DNA of 47,810 nucleotides from an uncultured Clostridia bacterium. Lineage in GTDB: Bacteria > Bacillota > Clostridia > Oscillospirales > Ruminococcaceae. Under the pieces are notes generated by a model. It saw nothing but the letters and a program-made list of their open reading frames with translations. It made no database searches and was not told the DNA's origin. Numbering within the stretch: position 1 is the stretch's first letter; every line of letters starts with the position of its first letter. Below, piece after piece: positions 31,684 through 40,682 of the stretch. The DNA lies in assembly GCA_947632025.1 (NCBI GenBank), contig CANRNN010000014.1:1-47810 (forward strand), in the 5' to 3' direction. Both the position numbers and the translations under genes were made by a program.

Positions 31684-32817
31684 TCAGCCTCCGCACACGA
31701 AAAGCGTCATAAGTGCCGCAAGCGCCGTCATAACTCCGAAGCATACCGTAACTGCGAACACTATCGACATTACCGAGCAGCAGCTTTTGAAAAGCGCTGC
31801 AAGCTCCTTTAATCCGAAAATTTCCGCCGAGCTTTGAGCCAGAAAAAGCGCTATCCGATACAGTGTGACGGTTACAAGCGCCGGCAGCAGTACAGCCGCT
31901 CCGGCGATCATACCGTAGCTCCCTACCGAGCCTTTAAGCGTAGAGATCCCACCGCCCAACATATTCACGGCGTCGGAAATTGTTCCGCCGACTATCGGCA
32001 CTCCCTGTGAAACCATAAACTTCGCTGCCTTTATCGCTGCGTTGTCGGAAGCCGCCGTGACAAGCGTCTGCGCCGAAAGCAGCGCCATAAACACCGTCAT
32101 AAGCAAAGCCAGTCCCCATGTCACGATCTTTTTGATAACGTCGCCGATCTTTTCAAGTTTAAGTGCAGGGTGGACTGCTCCGGTGACAGAAACTCCGAGA
32201 ATAGTTCCGCACATCGGTGCTAAGAAATTTACCGCAAGCTGAGAAAATACCTGTGTTGCAGCAAGCGTCACACTGTTTACTGCCGCAGCGGAGGATACAT
32301 AACCCATAGCGGCGCATATTCCCGTAAATACAGGTACAAAAACCGCCGTGAAATTCGCAGCCGTGCCGAGAGCTGTAAGAGTTTCCGATAACACTCCGCT
32401 TATGGCAAAAGCCGCTATTCCCGCTCCGCAAAGCACTCCGACGGCAGGAAAAACTTCTTTCAAACCGCCCGTTTCGGAAAAATTTTCTGCCGCGGCGCAA
32501 AGAAGCACCACACCGAAAAGCGAGCAGAAAAGCTTTGTGGGACTGCCCGCACGCGATCTCACAAGCTCCCATATTCCGGAAATTACTCCCCAGAAATTTA
32601 ATCCTAGAGCGCCCGAATTATCGGGAGTGATACCCTGCTCCTCAAGCGCGGAATACGTTTCTTCCGGAAGCGCGTCGACGACAGAGCCTGTCCCGAAATC
32701 TTCCGCTGAAAGCTCATAGTTTTCGGAATCGGAATCGGATATTTCCGCAGCCGCAGTTTGAGTATTCAACAAAAAAATACCGAAAAAAACAAGGAGTGAC
32801 ACCAAAAATTTCTGCAT
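31684..32817 (-). CDS. spoIIIAE: Stage III sporulation protein AE
   Basis: A 377-residue protein with a signal-like first helix, an acidic N-terminal region and about seven to eight membrane helices. Landmarks are FCSLFGVVLLCAAAENF, VTWGLALLMTVFMALLSAQTLV, KFMVSQGVPIVGGTISDAVNMLGGG and the closing ALMTLFVCGG. It is the largest membrane component of the channel complex. It overlaps nothing and is 26 bases after spoIIIAD. Confidence 0.94.
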   Translation of the reverse strand: MQKFLVSLLVFFGIFLLNTQTAAAEISDSDSENYELSAEDFGTGSVVDALPEETYSALEEQGITPDNSGALGLNFWGVISGIWELVRSRAGSPTKLFCSLFGVVLLCAAAENFSETGGLKEVFPAVGVLCGAGIAAFAISGVLSETLTALGTAANFTAVFVPVFTGICAAMGYVSSAAAVNSVTLAATQVFSQLAVNFLAPMCGTILGVSVTGAVHPALKLEKIGDVIKKIVTWGLALLMTVFMALLSAQTLVTAASDNAAIKAAKFMVSQGVPIVGGTISDAVNMLGGGISTLKGSVGSYGMIAGAAVLLPALVTVTLYRIALFLAQSSAEIFGLKELAALFKSCCSVMSIVFAVTVCFGVMTALAALMTLFVCGG

Positions 32818-32843
32818 TTGAATTTCCTTTTCTTTAAGATATC

Positions 32844-33227
32844 TCAGCCTATAAGCCCCGTTACAAGCTCCGCAAGCGACGTGAAAACCGGCAGCGATAT
32901 CGCTGCGACCGCAACTCTTCCCGCAAGTTCGAGTTTCCCGCCGAGTGCTGCTTCTCCCGCATCACGCGCCAAATCCGCCGAAAGCGTCGTGATGTAGCAC
33001 ACCGCCAGCGCCTTGAACAAGATCGACGAAAATTCGCCAAGCCCCGCGCCGTCCGAAAGAGTTTTTATTGCTTCCACGGACGGTTTCAGCGCCGCTATTG
33101 CCGCTCCCATAATGAAAATTCCCGCCGCAATGGAAACACCTATGGCGCTTTCGGGCTTGATATGCCGAAGTACGGCGCATACTGCCACCGCAAGGATACC
33201 GAATCCGCAAATCGTCAGAATATCCAT
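32844..33227 (-). CDS. spoIIIAD: Stage III sporulation protein AD
   Basis: A 127-residue protein with four hydrophobic helices (FGILAVAVCAVLRHIKPE at the start, FKALAVCYITTLSADLARDAGE in the middle, ISLPVFTSLAELVTGLI at the end), matching SpoIIIAD in size and order. It belongs to the channel membrane part with AC and AE. Confidence 0.94.
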   Translation of the reverse strand: MDILTICGFGILAVAVCAVLRHIKPESAIGVSIAAGIFIMGAAIAALKPSVEAIKTLSDGAGLGEFSSILFKALAVCYITTLSADLARDAGEAALGGKLELAGRVAVAAISLPVFTSLAELVTGLIG

Positions 33228-33230
33228 CGC

Positions 33231-33428
33231 TCACCACAATCCAAACACGTTCTTTATCGTATCAAAAAGCTCCGAAAGCGCGGGAATTATCATCATCAGT
33301 ACGATTATAAGCCCTGCGACGTTAAGCATTACCGCCTGCTCGTCGTGGTCGGTTTTTTTGAGAATAAGATTGAGTATCGCGACAATAATTCCCACCGCCG
33401 CGATCTTAAACAGCAGATCAAGTTCCAT
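33231..33428 (-). CDS. spoIIIAC: Stage III sporulation protein AC
   Basis: A 65-residue protein with two membrane helices (AAVGIIVAILNLILKK, VAGLIIVLMMIIPALSELF) and the short polar loop TDHDEQAVMLN between them, typical for SpoIIIAC. It lies between AB and AD with 3-6 base gaps. Confidence 0.95.
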   Translation of the reverse strand: MELDLLFKIAAVGIIVAILNLILKKTDHDEQAVMLNVAGLIIVLMMIIPALSELFDTIKNVFGLW

Positions 33429-33434
33429 AGTCCC

Positions 33435-33908
33435 TCATATTATCAGTATCGCAACAGCCGCGCCGCAAAGCGCACCGAGCTGTGCGAACGCTCGTCCTTT
33501 CCGCGAATACCGCTCCTCGGCTTCGGTCAGAAGTATTTTAATTTCGCTGTCGGTAATTTCAACCAGCCGCAGTATACCCTCTCGGTCGGAATTTCCGAAC
33601 TCGCGCCCCAGATCGCGCAGCAAAGCGGCTTCACGCGTTTTTCCGAGAATACCGCAAGCGGCATTCCAAGCGTCACGAAGGTCATTCGTCTGATTTTTAC
33701 GTTGGATAACGTTTTTCGGAAATTCGCCCTCGCTCGTTCGTAAAAGCTCGTCCAGAGATGCGGCACGAAGTCTTATTCCGAGTGAAAATTCCGTTAGCAT
33801 GGAGTGTATCTCCCGAAGCATATCGGCACGTCGGCGGAGATCATATTTTCGGCGGGATCCCGCAATAATTCCGCACAGCAAAGCCAACAGCGCCGCAATT
33901 ATCCTCAA
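33435..33908 (-). CDS. spoIIIAB: Stage III sporulation protein AB
   Basis: A 157-residue protein with an N-terminal helix (AALLALLCGIIAGS), a helical soluble part (LREIHSMLTEFSLGIRLRAASLDELL) and a C-terminal helix (QLGALCGAAVAILII). The layout resembles GspF-like SpoIIIAB. It overlaps spoIIIAA by 4 bases. Confidence 0.93.
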   Translation of the reverse strand: MRIIAALLALLCGIIAGSRRKYDLRRRADMLREIHSMLTEFSLGIRLRAASLDELLRTSEGEFPKNVIQRKNQTNDLRDAWNAACGILGKTREAALLRDLGREFGNSDREGILRLVEITDSEIKILLTEAEERYSRKGRAFAQLGALCGAAVAILII

Positions 33909-34768
33909 GAGAGCCCCTCCTTTCCATTCGCGGAATTTTCTAAAAATCCGACGAGTTTTCCACGTTCTCCGAGAAGTACCGCACCGTCAAAAATTCTCGC
34001 AGCCGAGGAAGTCTGCGGTCTTGAAAAAACCTCGCTAAAGCTGCCCGCGTGCGCTGACGCTATCACCTTTACTCCGCAGCGAAGAGCGTTTTCCAGAGCG
34101 TCGCCGTCGTCTGATATCTCGTCACAGATGATTACTTCCGGCGACAGCGTTCTTACGGCAAACTCTATTCCCTCCGACTTTTCGCAGCCGCAAAGCACGT
34201 CCGTATTAAGTCCCACATCAAGCGACGGACTTCCTCGGACGGACGCGGAGATCTCTCCACGTGAATCAATTATCGTCACGCGCCGTCGTTCTCCAAGCCG
34301 CCTTGCAAGGTCACGAAGGATAGTCGTTTTTCCGGAAAGAGGTTTTCCGACAATTAAAAGCGAGATGATACCGTTTGAAAAGCAGCGCCTGAAGATCTCA
34401 TCGGAACAGCCTATGACTTCGTGGGCGATTCGGAAATTCAATCCCGAAATATCCTTGAAAAATTCTATTTTCCCGTGAGTTCTTACCGCTGTGCCGCATA
34501 TCCCGACACGATGTCCGCCGTCGAGAGCAATATATCCTCTCGCTATCTGCTCCTCGTAGGAATGAGTTGAATAACCGCATATTTCCGCGAAACAGGCGGC
34601 AATTTCCTCCGCCGAGAACACCTCCGAGCATATTCGCATATTCCCGAAAATGTCAACCGAAACGGCGGGCCTGCCCGCTCGTACCCTTATTTCCGAAAGC
34701 TCGGAAAACGGCACTGTGACGCGGATCTTTGAAAGCGTTTTCAACGCCGATGAATTTGCTTTTATCAT
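33905..34768 (-). CDS. spoIIIAA: Stage III sporulation protein AA (ATPase)
   Basis: A 287-residue secretion-type ATPase. It holds Walker A in VGKPLSGKTTILRDLARRL (~140), a Walker-B-like stretch VIICDEISDDGDALENALRCG (~220) and an Asp/Arg-rich VTIIDSRGEISAS. GGAGGAATTC precedes the ATG. It powers or gates the mother-cell channel. It is first in the operon; a sigma-E-like -10 lies at 34803-34810. Confidence 0.95.
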   Translation of the reverse strand: MIKANSSALKTLSKIRVTVPFSELSEIRVRAGRPAVSVDIFGNMRICSEVFSAEEIAACFAEICGYSTHSYEEQIARGYIALDGGHRVGICGTAVRTHGKIEFFKDISGLNFRIAHEVIGCSDEIFRRCFSNGIISLLIVGKPLSGKTTILRDLARRLGERRRVTIIDSRGEISASVRGSPSLDVGLNTDVLCGCEKSEGIEFAVRTLSPEVIICDEISDDGDALENALRCGVKVIASAHAGSFSEVFSRPQTSSAARIFDGAVLLGERGKLVGFLENSANGKEGLS

Positions 34769-34802
34769 TTGAATTCCTCCGTTTTACTTGTCCGATTTGT
34801 AA

Positions 34803-34810
34803 ATTCTATG
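34803..34810 (-). promoter_or_regulatory. Candidate sigma-E -10 element of the spoIIIA operon
   Basis: The minus strand reads CATAGAAT, 7 of 8 to the sigma-E -10 consensus CATACAAT. No strong -35 element is evident at the proper distance. spoIIIA is sigma-E dependent in Bacillus. Confidence 0.35.
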
Positions 34811-34835
34811 CGAGGAAATTCAACGCTAGAACAAA

Positions 34836-34865
34836 AAAACACCGACTCGCTAAAGTCGGTGTTTT
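34836..34865 (-). terminator. Terminator of the remA-to-thiN cluster
   Basis: AAAACACCGAC / GTCGGTGTTTT stem with eight-base loop; on the minus strand a TTTTTTT run follows. It separates thiN from the spoIIIA promoter. Confidence 0.92.
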
Positions 34866-34882
34866 CGATATATTTTTTATTT

Positions 34883-35509
34883 TCAATTATATTCCTTTAT
34901 TATAAGAAGAATGCCGTTGTGAGCGGTGATCTCGGCATACCTATCGGTAATTTCGTTTGAAACTCCGAGCGGAAAATCATTTGTCAGAACGCGGCTGCTC
35001 ATCGGGTATTTTACCCCCGAAGCGCTTGCTTCAGCCGATTCACCAAATGAAAAAATTGACAGATACCCGTCGAATCTTGGGATCTTCACGGTGGAATTTT
35101 CCAGCGCGAAAACCTCGGTGTTATCGCCGTAAAGGCAAGCAGATATACCGTTTTTAAGAAATTTTTTCAGCATCTGGAAATTTGCGCAGCTGTGCGAAAT
35201 TCTCCCGCCCAGTGCGCAGAAAAACCGAAGAATGTCACAGCCTTTTTTTATTGCTGTTTCCGCCGCGAGCGACATATCCGTGTCGTCCTTTATCGGTGAA
35301 ACGCGGATACATTCAACACCCTGAGGAACGCTTTCCCTTGCGCTGTCGAAATCCCCTACAGCGGCGTCGGGAGTTATCCCTGCCGCAAGACAATAGTCAA
35401 GCCCTTTGTCGGCGGCAATTACAAGCCCCTCAATCATATCCGAAAAACGTTTCGGCGGGAATTCGGCACACGGCGCTCCGCAGATGATCGACGCTATTCT
35501 GTTTTTCAC
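34883..35509 (-). CDS. thiN: Thiamine diphosphokinase
   Basis: A 208-residue enzyme that transfers pyrophosphate from ATP to thiamine. Family motifs are AADKGLDYCLAAGITPDAAVGDFDS (~32-56), the DDTDMSLAAETAIKKG block (~76-91) and FCALGGRISHSCANFQML. The C-terminal domain is the usual beta sandwich. It follows rsgA by four bases; rpe, which often separates the two in Firmicutes, is missing. Confidence 0.93.
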   Translation of the reverse strand: MKNRIASIICGAPCAEFPPKRFSDMIEGLVIAADKGLDYCLAAGITPDAAVGDFDSARESVPQGVECIRVSPIKDDTDMSLAAETAIKKGCDILRFFCALGGRISHSCANFQMLKKFLKNGISACLYGDNTEVFALENSTVKIPRFDGYLSIFSFGESAEASASGVKYPMSSRVLTNDFPLGVSNEITDRYAEITAHNGILLIIKEYN

Positions 35510-35513
35510 GAAA

Positions 35514-36419
35514 TCACTCCCAGTCGTTTATCCTGCCTGCTTCCTCGAACATTCGCAGATAACTTTCATAGCGCGACCTTGCTATATCGCAATTAACGAC
35601 GGCAGCTTTCACGGCACAGCCGCGCTCCTTAACGTGAACGCAATTTGAAAACTCGCATTTCCCCAAAAAAGGTCTGAATTCCCGAAATGCAAAATCCATT
35701 TCGCTTTTCGGAATACGGCAGTAACGCTCTGTGTCCACTGTTGAAAATCCGGGCGTGTCGGCTATGTAACCGCCGTCCTTTTTGTAAAATTCGACGCTGC
35801 GGGTGGTATGACGTCCGCGACCGAGCTTCTTGCTGATGTGGGCTGTTTCAAGTTCCAGTTCGGGGTAGAGGACATTGAGCAGGCTCGACTTTCCGACTCC
35901 CGAATTTCCAACAAACGCGGATGTTTTTCCGCGGATAAGCTCCCGAACGATATCCGCCCCCTCGCCGGTAAGATTATTCACAGTGCATACTGGTATACCT
36001 ATCTTCCCGTATATTTCGGGCAGCTCTCCCGCCTCGCGAAGGTCGATTTTCGTGAAAACTATAACAGGCTCTATTCCTTTGCTGTCGGCTATGGCAATAA
36101 GCTTATCAAGTACAAATCGGTTGACGGCGGGTTCTGCGGTACTGTTTACGAAAACTATCCTGTCGAGATTCGCAATAGGCGGTCTTACGAGAAAACTGCG
36201 CCGCTCGTGTATTTTTGAAATGACGTGATCCTTTCCGTTCTCACACTCGACCGAAACAATATCTCCTGCCGCGGGGCTGATGTTCTGTGTCCGGAAAATT
36301 CCTCTTGCGACGCATTTCAGTGTTGCGCCCGCACAAACGCCGTTAAGGGCTTCTACAGAGTAGAAGCCCCCGACAGCTTTTGTTATAATACCCTCAATTA
36401 CATCAAAAGAAGAAATAAT
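35514..36419 (-). CDS. rsgA: Ribosome small subunit GTPase RsgA (start probably AUU)
   Basis: A circularly permuted GTPase that helps mature the 30S subunit. It has an N-terminal OB fold (VIEGIITKAVGGFYSVE), G-motifs in permuted order (FTKIDL, GNSGVGKSSLLNVLYPE, DTPGFS) and a C-terminal zinc site (CEFSNCVHVKERGCAVK). The start is a puzzle: the frame extends to an ATG at 36482 inside prkC without a ribosome site, and to a GTG at 36443 with none at proper distance. TCGGAGG sits five bases before ATT at 36419 (eight before ATT 36416), which gives the normal N-terminus. I take AUU as the likely start; annotation pipelines would give 36482. Confidence 0.9.
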   Translation of the reverse strand: MISSFDVIEGIITKAVGGFYSVEALNGVCAGATLKCVARGIFRTQNISPAAGDIVSVECENGKDHVISKIHERRSFLVRPPIANLDRIVFVNSTAEPAVNRFVLDKLIAIADSKGIEPVIVFTKIDLREAGELPEIYGKIGIPVCTVNNLTGEGADIVRELIRGKTSAFVGNSGVGKSSLLNVLYPELELETAHISKKLGRGRHTTRSVEFYKKDGGYIADTPGFSTVDTERYCRIPKSEMDFAFREFRPFLGKCEFSNCVHVKERGCAVKAAVVNCDIARSRYESYLRMFEEAGRINDWE

Positions 36420-36435
36420 GATTACCTCCGAAAAA

Positions 36436-38637
36436 TCATTCACTCTCCGAAGTCGGCTCCGAGCTTGTATCCGAATTTTCATCGGACGATGTTGAAGGAA
36501 CGGACGTTTCCGAGCTGCTGTTCTGAAGCGTCAGGAAGATAAACTGATCGCGGGAAACTTCAGTCTGAGCCGGCGGCGACTGGCTGAAGTCAACGTTTAC
36601 TTTAATATATTCGCCTTCCTTGCCCGTCTTGACCGATTTTACTTTTATCATAAGCTCCTTGGTCACGCCTTGAGTGCCTTTCAGCTCATACTTTATAACT
36701 CTTGCAGCAGCGATGCTTATATCGCGGGTTTCCGTTGCGGAATCATCGAGTACCCCGTCGACATAGAATCTGAATTCAAAATCTCCCGAAAGTCCGACAG
36801 GAACCGCTACCTCGACCATAGAGGAAAGCTCTGCGGGCTGTCCCGTGCTGACCTGAAGTACTATCTCAGAACCTCTGTCCGCCATAGAATTCGGGGCAAG
36901 GGATTGACCTATTACCTCACCTTCCGGTTTTTCGTCTGGAACTTCCTGTATGAGCGGAACAAGGTGAAGCTCGTCGCAGCGCTGCTTTGCTGTTGCCACC
37001 GGCATTCCGACAAAATTCTGGACAAGCACCGCCTGCTGTGACGGTCCCATACTGATCGTTAGAATTACTATCGACCCCTGAGGCGCTATTTCGTGAGCCG
37101 CCGGACTTGTCGCTATTACATGGTCTTTTGCGATCTCTTCACTGTTATTATACCGTTTTGTGACCTCAAAGCCGTCCTTTCTCAGCTGCTTTTCGGCGGC
37201 ATCGGCGGTATAGTTTGTGAAGTCCTGTATCTCGACCTTCTTTATACCCTTACTTACCTTGACGGTAACTGTTGTTCCCACCTTGACGTGTCTGGTTTCG
37301 CCGAGATCCTGTTCAAAGATCTGTCCTTCGGTTACTTCGCTCCATTCCTCCTGCGGCACAAGCACCATTACAGAATTTCCGCCGACGTATTCCAAAGCCT
37401 CGTCCCACGTCATTCCCACAAGGTTCGGCATAATGAACTCGCCGTTTTCGACGTGCAGGGCGTCGGTCACGGAATAGCTCGACGACTGTTCCGAACTCGC
37501 TCCGGGACCGAAATTATCCATCACCAACTTCAGCAGCAGGAACACCGTTGCGATAACAAACGCCGCACCCACAGCGAAAAGTATCGGGATAAGCGGGCTT
37601 TTGCGCTCCTCATACTCATCATCGTCGTCATAGTAATCGTCATCGTCCTCGTCGTCGACGTAATCATCTTCGATGGGCTCGGACATTCTCCTGCGGCGGA
37701 GATTTTCCTTATCCGCGGCGGGATTCGGGCGGTCAGTGTACTTTACCGTGCCGTCGGTCGAATTGTATTTATAATCGAAAACTATTCCGGGATTTTTCTT
37801 GAACTCCTCAAGATCGTTTATCATCTCGCCTGCTGTCTGGTATCGTGCGGAGGGTTCTTTCTGCATTGCTCTGAGGACGATCTGCTCCAGACCCTCCGGG
37901 ATAGTTTCGTTTATCTCCGTAGGTCTTTTTGGATTGGTCTGCATATGCTTCATAGCGATAGCCACGGGAGTATCCCCGTCAAACGGCTTTCGTCCCGTAA
38001 GCATTTCATAGAGAGCCACTCCGACAGAATAAATATCGCTTCTCTCGTCGGTTATATCTCCCCTTGCCTGTTCGGGGCTGATATAGTGTACGGAGCCGAT
38101 AGTTTTCTCGGACATGGTCTTATTGTTCTCGCGGCTGAATCTTGCTATACCGAAATCCATCACCTTGATAGTTCCGTCGCGCAGAAGCATTATATTCGAG
38201 CTTTTTATATCCCTGTGAACGATCCCCCTGTCGTGAGCGTGCATAAGCGCCTTCAATATCTGAACAGTGAAATGTACAGCGTCCCGCCATTTAAGAACGC
38301 CCTGCTGTTCGATATAATCCGTAAGCGTTATGCCGTCGACGTATTCCATAACGATAAACTGGACCTTATCCGTGAATCCCACGTCGTAGATCTTCACGAT
38401 ATTAGGGTGGGAAAGCAGAGCTATAGCCTTGCTCTCGTTGCGGAAACGGCGAAGAAACTCGTCGCTTCCCGCAAACTCTGTTTTCAGGATCTTGACGGCG
38501 ACGATGATATTTTCCTGAATATCCCTCGCACGGTAAATATCCGCCATTCCTCCCACGCCGATAAGCTCCAGAAGCTCATATCTTCCGTCCAGCTTTTTTC
38601 CGATGTTATTATCCATTTCTATCCGCCATTTCTCCAT
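36436..38637 (-). CDS. prkC: PASTA-domain serine/threonine kinase PrkC
   Basis: A 733-residue membrane kinase. The kinase domain (~18-275) has G-x-G-G-M-A-D, the VAVK lysine, catalytic HRDIKSSN, DFG and the SPEQARGD substrate loop. An acidic Asp/Tyr-rich juxtamembrane stretch precedes one helix at ~350-372 (IPILFAVGAAFVIATVFLLLKLV). Three PASTA repeats follow (from NLVGMTWDEA, DFTNYTADAA and NFVGMPVATA), then an extra beta-rich domain and a Ser/Thr/Glu tail. It senses muropeptides or lipid II and controls growth and spore germination. Its phosphatase Stp is encoded upstream. It has its own promoter at 38743-38771. Confidence 0.95.
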   Translation of the reverse strand: MEKWRIEMDNNIGKKLDGRYELLELIGVGGMADIYRARDIQENIIVAVKILKTEFAGSDEFLRRFRNESKAIALLSHPNIVKIYDVGFTDKVQFIVMEYVDGITLTDYIEQQGVLKWRDAVHFTVQILKALMHAHDRGIVHRDIKSSNIMLLRDGTIKVMDFGIARFSRENNKTMSEKTIGSVHYISPEQARGDITDERSDIYSVGVALYEMLTGRKPFDGDTPVAIAMKHMQTNPKRPTEINETIPEGLEQIVLRAMQKEPSARYQTAGEMINDLEEFKKNPGIVFDYKYNSTDGTVKYTDRPNPAADKENLRRRRMSEPIEDDYVDDEDDDDYYDDDDEYEERKSPLIPILFAVGAAFVIATVFLLLKLVMDNFGPGASSEQSSSYSVTDALHVENGEFIMPNLVGMTWDEALEYVGGNSVMVLVPQEEWSEVTEGQIFEQDLGETRHVKVGTTVTVKVSKGIKKVEIQDFTNYTADAAEKQLRKDGFEVTKRYNNSEEIAKDHVIATSPAAHEIAPQGSIVILTISMGPSQQAVLVQNFVGMPVATAKQRCDELHLVPLIQEVPDEKPEGEVIGQSLAPNSMADRGSEIVLQVSTGQPAELSSMVEVAVPVGLSGDFEFRFYVDGVLDDSATETRDISIAAARVIKYELKGTQGVTKELMIKVKSVKTGKEGEYIKVNVDFSQSPPAQTEVSRDQFIFLTLQNSSSETSVPSTSSDENSDTSSEPTSESE

Positions 38638-38742
38638 ACTTTCTTTAACCGCGCCCGCCGTATGGCACGGACGCTCGTCCGTTGGTGTGAATTTTGTTTG
38701 ATCGAAGCAGTAAAACTATTGGTTGAGTTATCCCCAAATAAT

Positions 38743-38771
38743 ATGATACTACTTTTAAATTGAATTGTCAA
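38743..38771 (-). promoter_or_regulatory. Internal promoter of prkC
   Basis: TTGACA (complement of 38766-38771) and TATCAT (complement of 38743-38748), 17-bp spacer, in the 154-base gap between stp and prkC. A perfect palindrome ACGGACG-CT-CGTCCGT (38667-38682) lies in the resulting leader. Confidence 0.7.
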
Positions 38772-38791
38772 GTAAAAAGTAAGAATTTCCG

Positions 38792-39529
38792 CTATACCAC
38801 TATAAAAGCGACGCTTACATTATCGTTACCGCCGTTTCCGTTGGCGTAGTTTATAAGATTTCCGCAGCAGTCCTCCGGTGCGGAATCAAAGCAGATATCG
38901 AGAATATCGAGATCGTCGCCGTAGGAGGAAAGTCCGTCGGAACACATAAGCAGCATTTCCCCATCGTTCATTGATATCTCGAAATAATCGGGTGTAACGT
39001 CCGCTTCCGCTCCTATGGCGCGGGTTATCTTGCTGCGGAACGGGTGGACCTTTGCCTCTTCTTCGGTGATTTTTCCTTTTTCGACAAGCTCCTGAACGTG
39101 TGAATGATCCTTTGTTATCTGCTGGATACAATCGTCCTCATCTCTCGGAAAAAGGTAATATGCCCGCGAATCGCCGACATTTACGATATATGCCGTATTT
39201 CCGAACACGATAGCCGCCACGCAGGTCGTTCCCATAACTCCCGAAGCCTCGCGGCGGGAAGTATCCCACACGACGCTGTTTGCCGCCGAAACTGCGGTTA
39301 TAAGCAGGTTACGCACGGAATTGCGGTTCATACTTTCCGAAAAATTCTCGCGTATTCGGTTAGCGATAACGTCAACGGCAAGTCTGCTTGCCAAGCCTCC
39401 GTCGTTCTCGCCGCCCATTCCGTCGCACAAAACCGCGGCGCAGGCTGAGGGCGACAGCATCTCCCCCCATACGCAGTCCTGATTTTCATCGCGTTTGAGT
39501 CCAATATCGGTTTTAGTAAAAATGTTCAA
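38792..39529 (-). CDS. stp: PP2C-type serine/threonine phosphatase (Stp)
   Basis: A 245-residue metal-dependent phosphatase that reverses PrkC phosphorylation. Motifs are TDIGLKRDENQD at the start, CDGMGGENDGGLAS, VNVGDSRAYYL, MCSDGLSS and GGNDNVSVAFIVV at the end; all metal-binding aspartates are present. I choose the TTG at 39529 (LNIFTKTDIG) because it gives the normal family N-terminus and clears the rlmN stop at 39564; the frame itself is open to 39646. Confidence 0.92.
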   Translation of the reverse strand: MNIFTKTDIGLKRDENQDCVWGEMLSPSACAAVLCDGMGGENDGGLASRLAVDVIANRIRENFSESMNRNSVRNLLITAVSAANSVVWDTSRREASGVMGTTCVAAIVFGNTAYIVNVGDSRAYYLFPRDEDDCIQQITKDHSHVQELVEKGKITEEEAKVHPFRSKITRAIGAEADVTPDYFEISMNDGEMLLMCSDGLSSYGDDLDILDICFDSAPEDCCGNLINYANGNGGNDNVSVAFIVV

Positions 39530-39563
39530 ACTAACACGACCTTTTTTGTATATTTTAACGAAT

Positions 39564-40592
39564 TCAACCGTTTGCCTTTTCTTCACGCCGAAGTTGTCCG
39601 CAAGCTGCGGAAATATCCGCTCCAAGTGTACGTCTGACCGTAGCATTCAGACCGGCAGCTTCCAGACGTTTTCTGAAATGCTCTACAGAGCGTGATTTTC
39701 GGAAGTCCCGCTCCTTTACTTCATTTATCGGAATAAGGTTGACATGACAGTTCTTCCCGCCGAGCAGCGAAATAAGCTCGTCGGCGCTCTTGTCATCGTC
39801 GTTTACACCCTCGATAAGCGAATACTCGAAGCTTATCCGCCGTCCTGTTGCTGCAAAATAATCATCGCACGCCTTCATAAGCTGTGAAAGGTCATATTGC
39901 CTGTTGACGGGCATTATAGCGCTTCTTTTTTCATCTGTTGCCGCGTGCAGCGAAACGGAAAGCGTTATTCCGAGTTTCAGCTGAGCAAGGTCATATATTC
40001 TGTCGACCAGCCCGCACGTTGAGAGTGACAGATGCCTAAGGCTCAATCCCTCGCCGCCGGAGTTCAGTATTTTGAGGAATTTCACCACGTTGTCAAAATT
40101 ATCAAGCGGTTCACCTATTCCCATAAGGACTATACTTCCGACGTGTCGACCGCTGTCGCGCTCTGTTTCATAGATCTGCGAGAGCATTTCCGACGGCTCA
40201 AGATTTCTCGACCACCCCGCGATAGTTGACGCGCAGAAACGGCAGCCCATTTTGCACCCGACCTGTGTGGAAATGCACAGACTGTTGGCGTGTTTATATT
40301 CCATAAGAACGCTCTCGACGCTTTCGCCGTCACGAAGCCCATATAGATATTTTACAGTATTATCTATATTACTTACAAGTCTTTTTTTAATTTTTAGTGA
40401 ATTTATATAAAAATTTTCATTCAGACGCTCCCGAAATTGTGCAGAAAGATTAGTCATTTCCGAAAATTCCTTCACCCTTTGAGTATGGAGCCATTCGTAG
40501 ATCTGTTTTGCCCGAAATTTCTTCTCGCCCAGAGCTGTTATCTTCTCCTCAAGTTCTTCAAATGTCAGAGATAAAATATCCGTTTTGTCCAT
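39564..40592 (-). CDS. rlmN: 23S rRNA (A2503-C2)/tRNA (A37-C2) methyltransferase RlmN
   Basis: A 342-residue radical-SAM enzyme. The cluster motif is CKMGCRFCAS (~112-121). An N-terminal accessory region (SLTFEELEEKITALGEKKFRAKQIYEWLH) recognises RNA. The catalytic cysteine that forms the methyl bridge fits the C-terminal AACGQL. The start at ATG 40592 follows AGAGGTGA; a GTG at 40601 is the longer alternative. It stands between rsmB and stp in the usual order. Confidence 0.95.
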   Translation of the reverse strand: MDKTDILSLTFEELEEKITALGEKKFRAKQIYEWLHTQRVKEFSEMTNLSAQFRERLNENFYINSLKIKKRLVSNIDNTVKYLYGLRDGESVESVLMEYKHANSLCISTQVGCKMGCRFCASTIAGWSRNLEPSEMLSQIYETERDSGRHVGSIVLMGIGEPLDNFDNVVKFLKILNSGGEGLSLRHLSLSTCGLVDRIYDLAQLKLGITLSVSLHAATDEKRSAIMPVNRQYDLSQLMKACDDYFAATGRRISFEYSLIEGVNDDDKSADELISLLGGKNCHVNLIPINEVKERDFRKSRSVEHFRKRLEAAGLNATVRRTLGADISAACGQLRREEKANG

Positions 40593-40682
40593 TTTTCTCA
40601 CCTCTTATTTTGATGAGTCACAGAGCCAAAATCATCGTTTTTTGTGCATTATTTAAGTATCTGAAAAATCCGTTTCGTGCAG

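Noticed and set aside
37093-38763. A 556-codon open frame on the plus strand across prkC
   Set aside because: Shadow of the kinase gene; it lacks a ribosome site and any recognisable domain.
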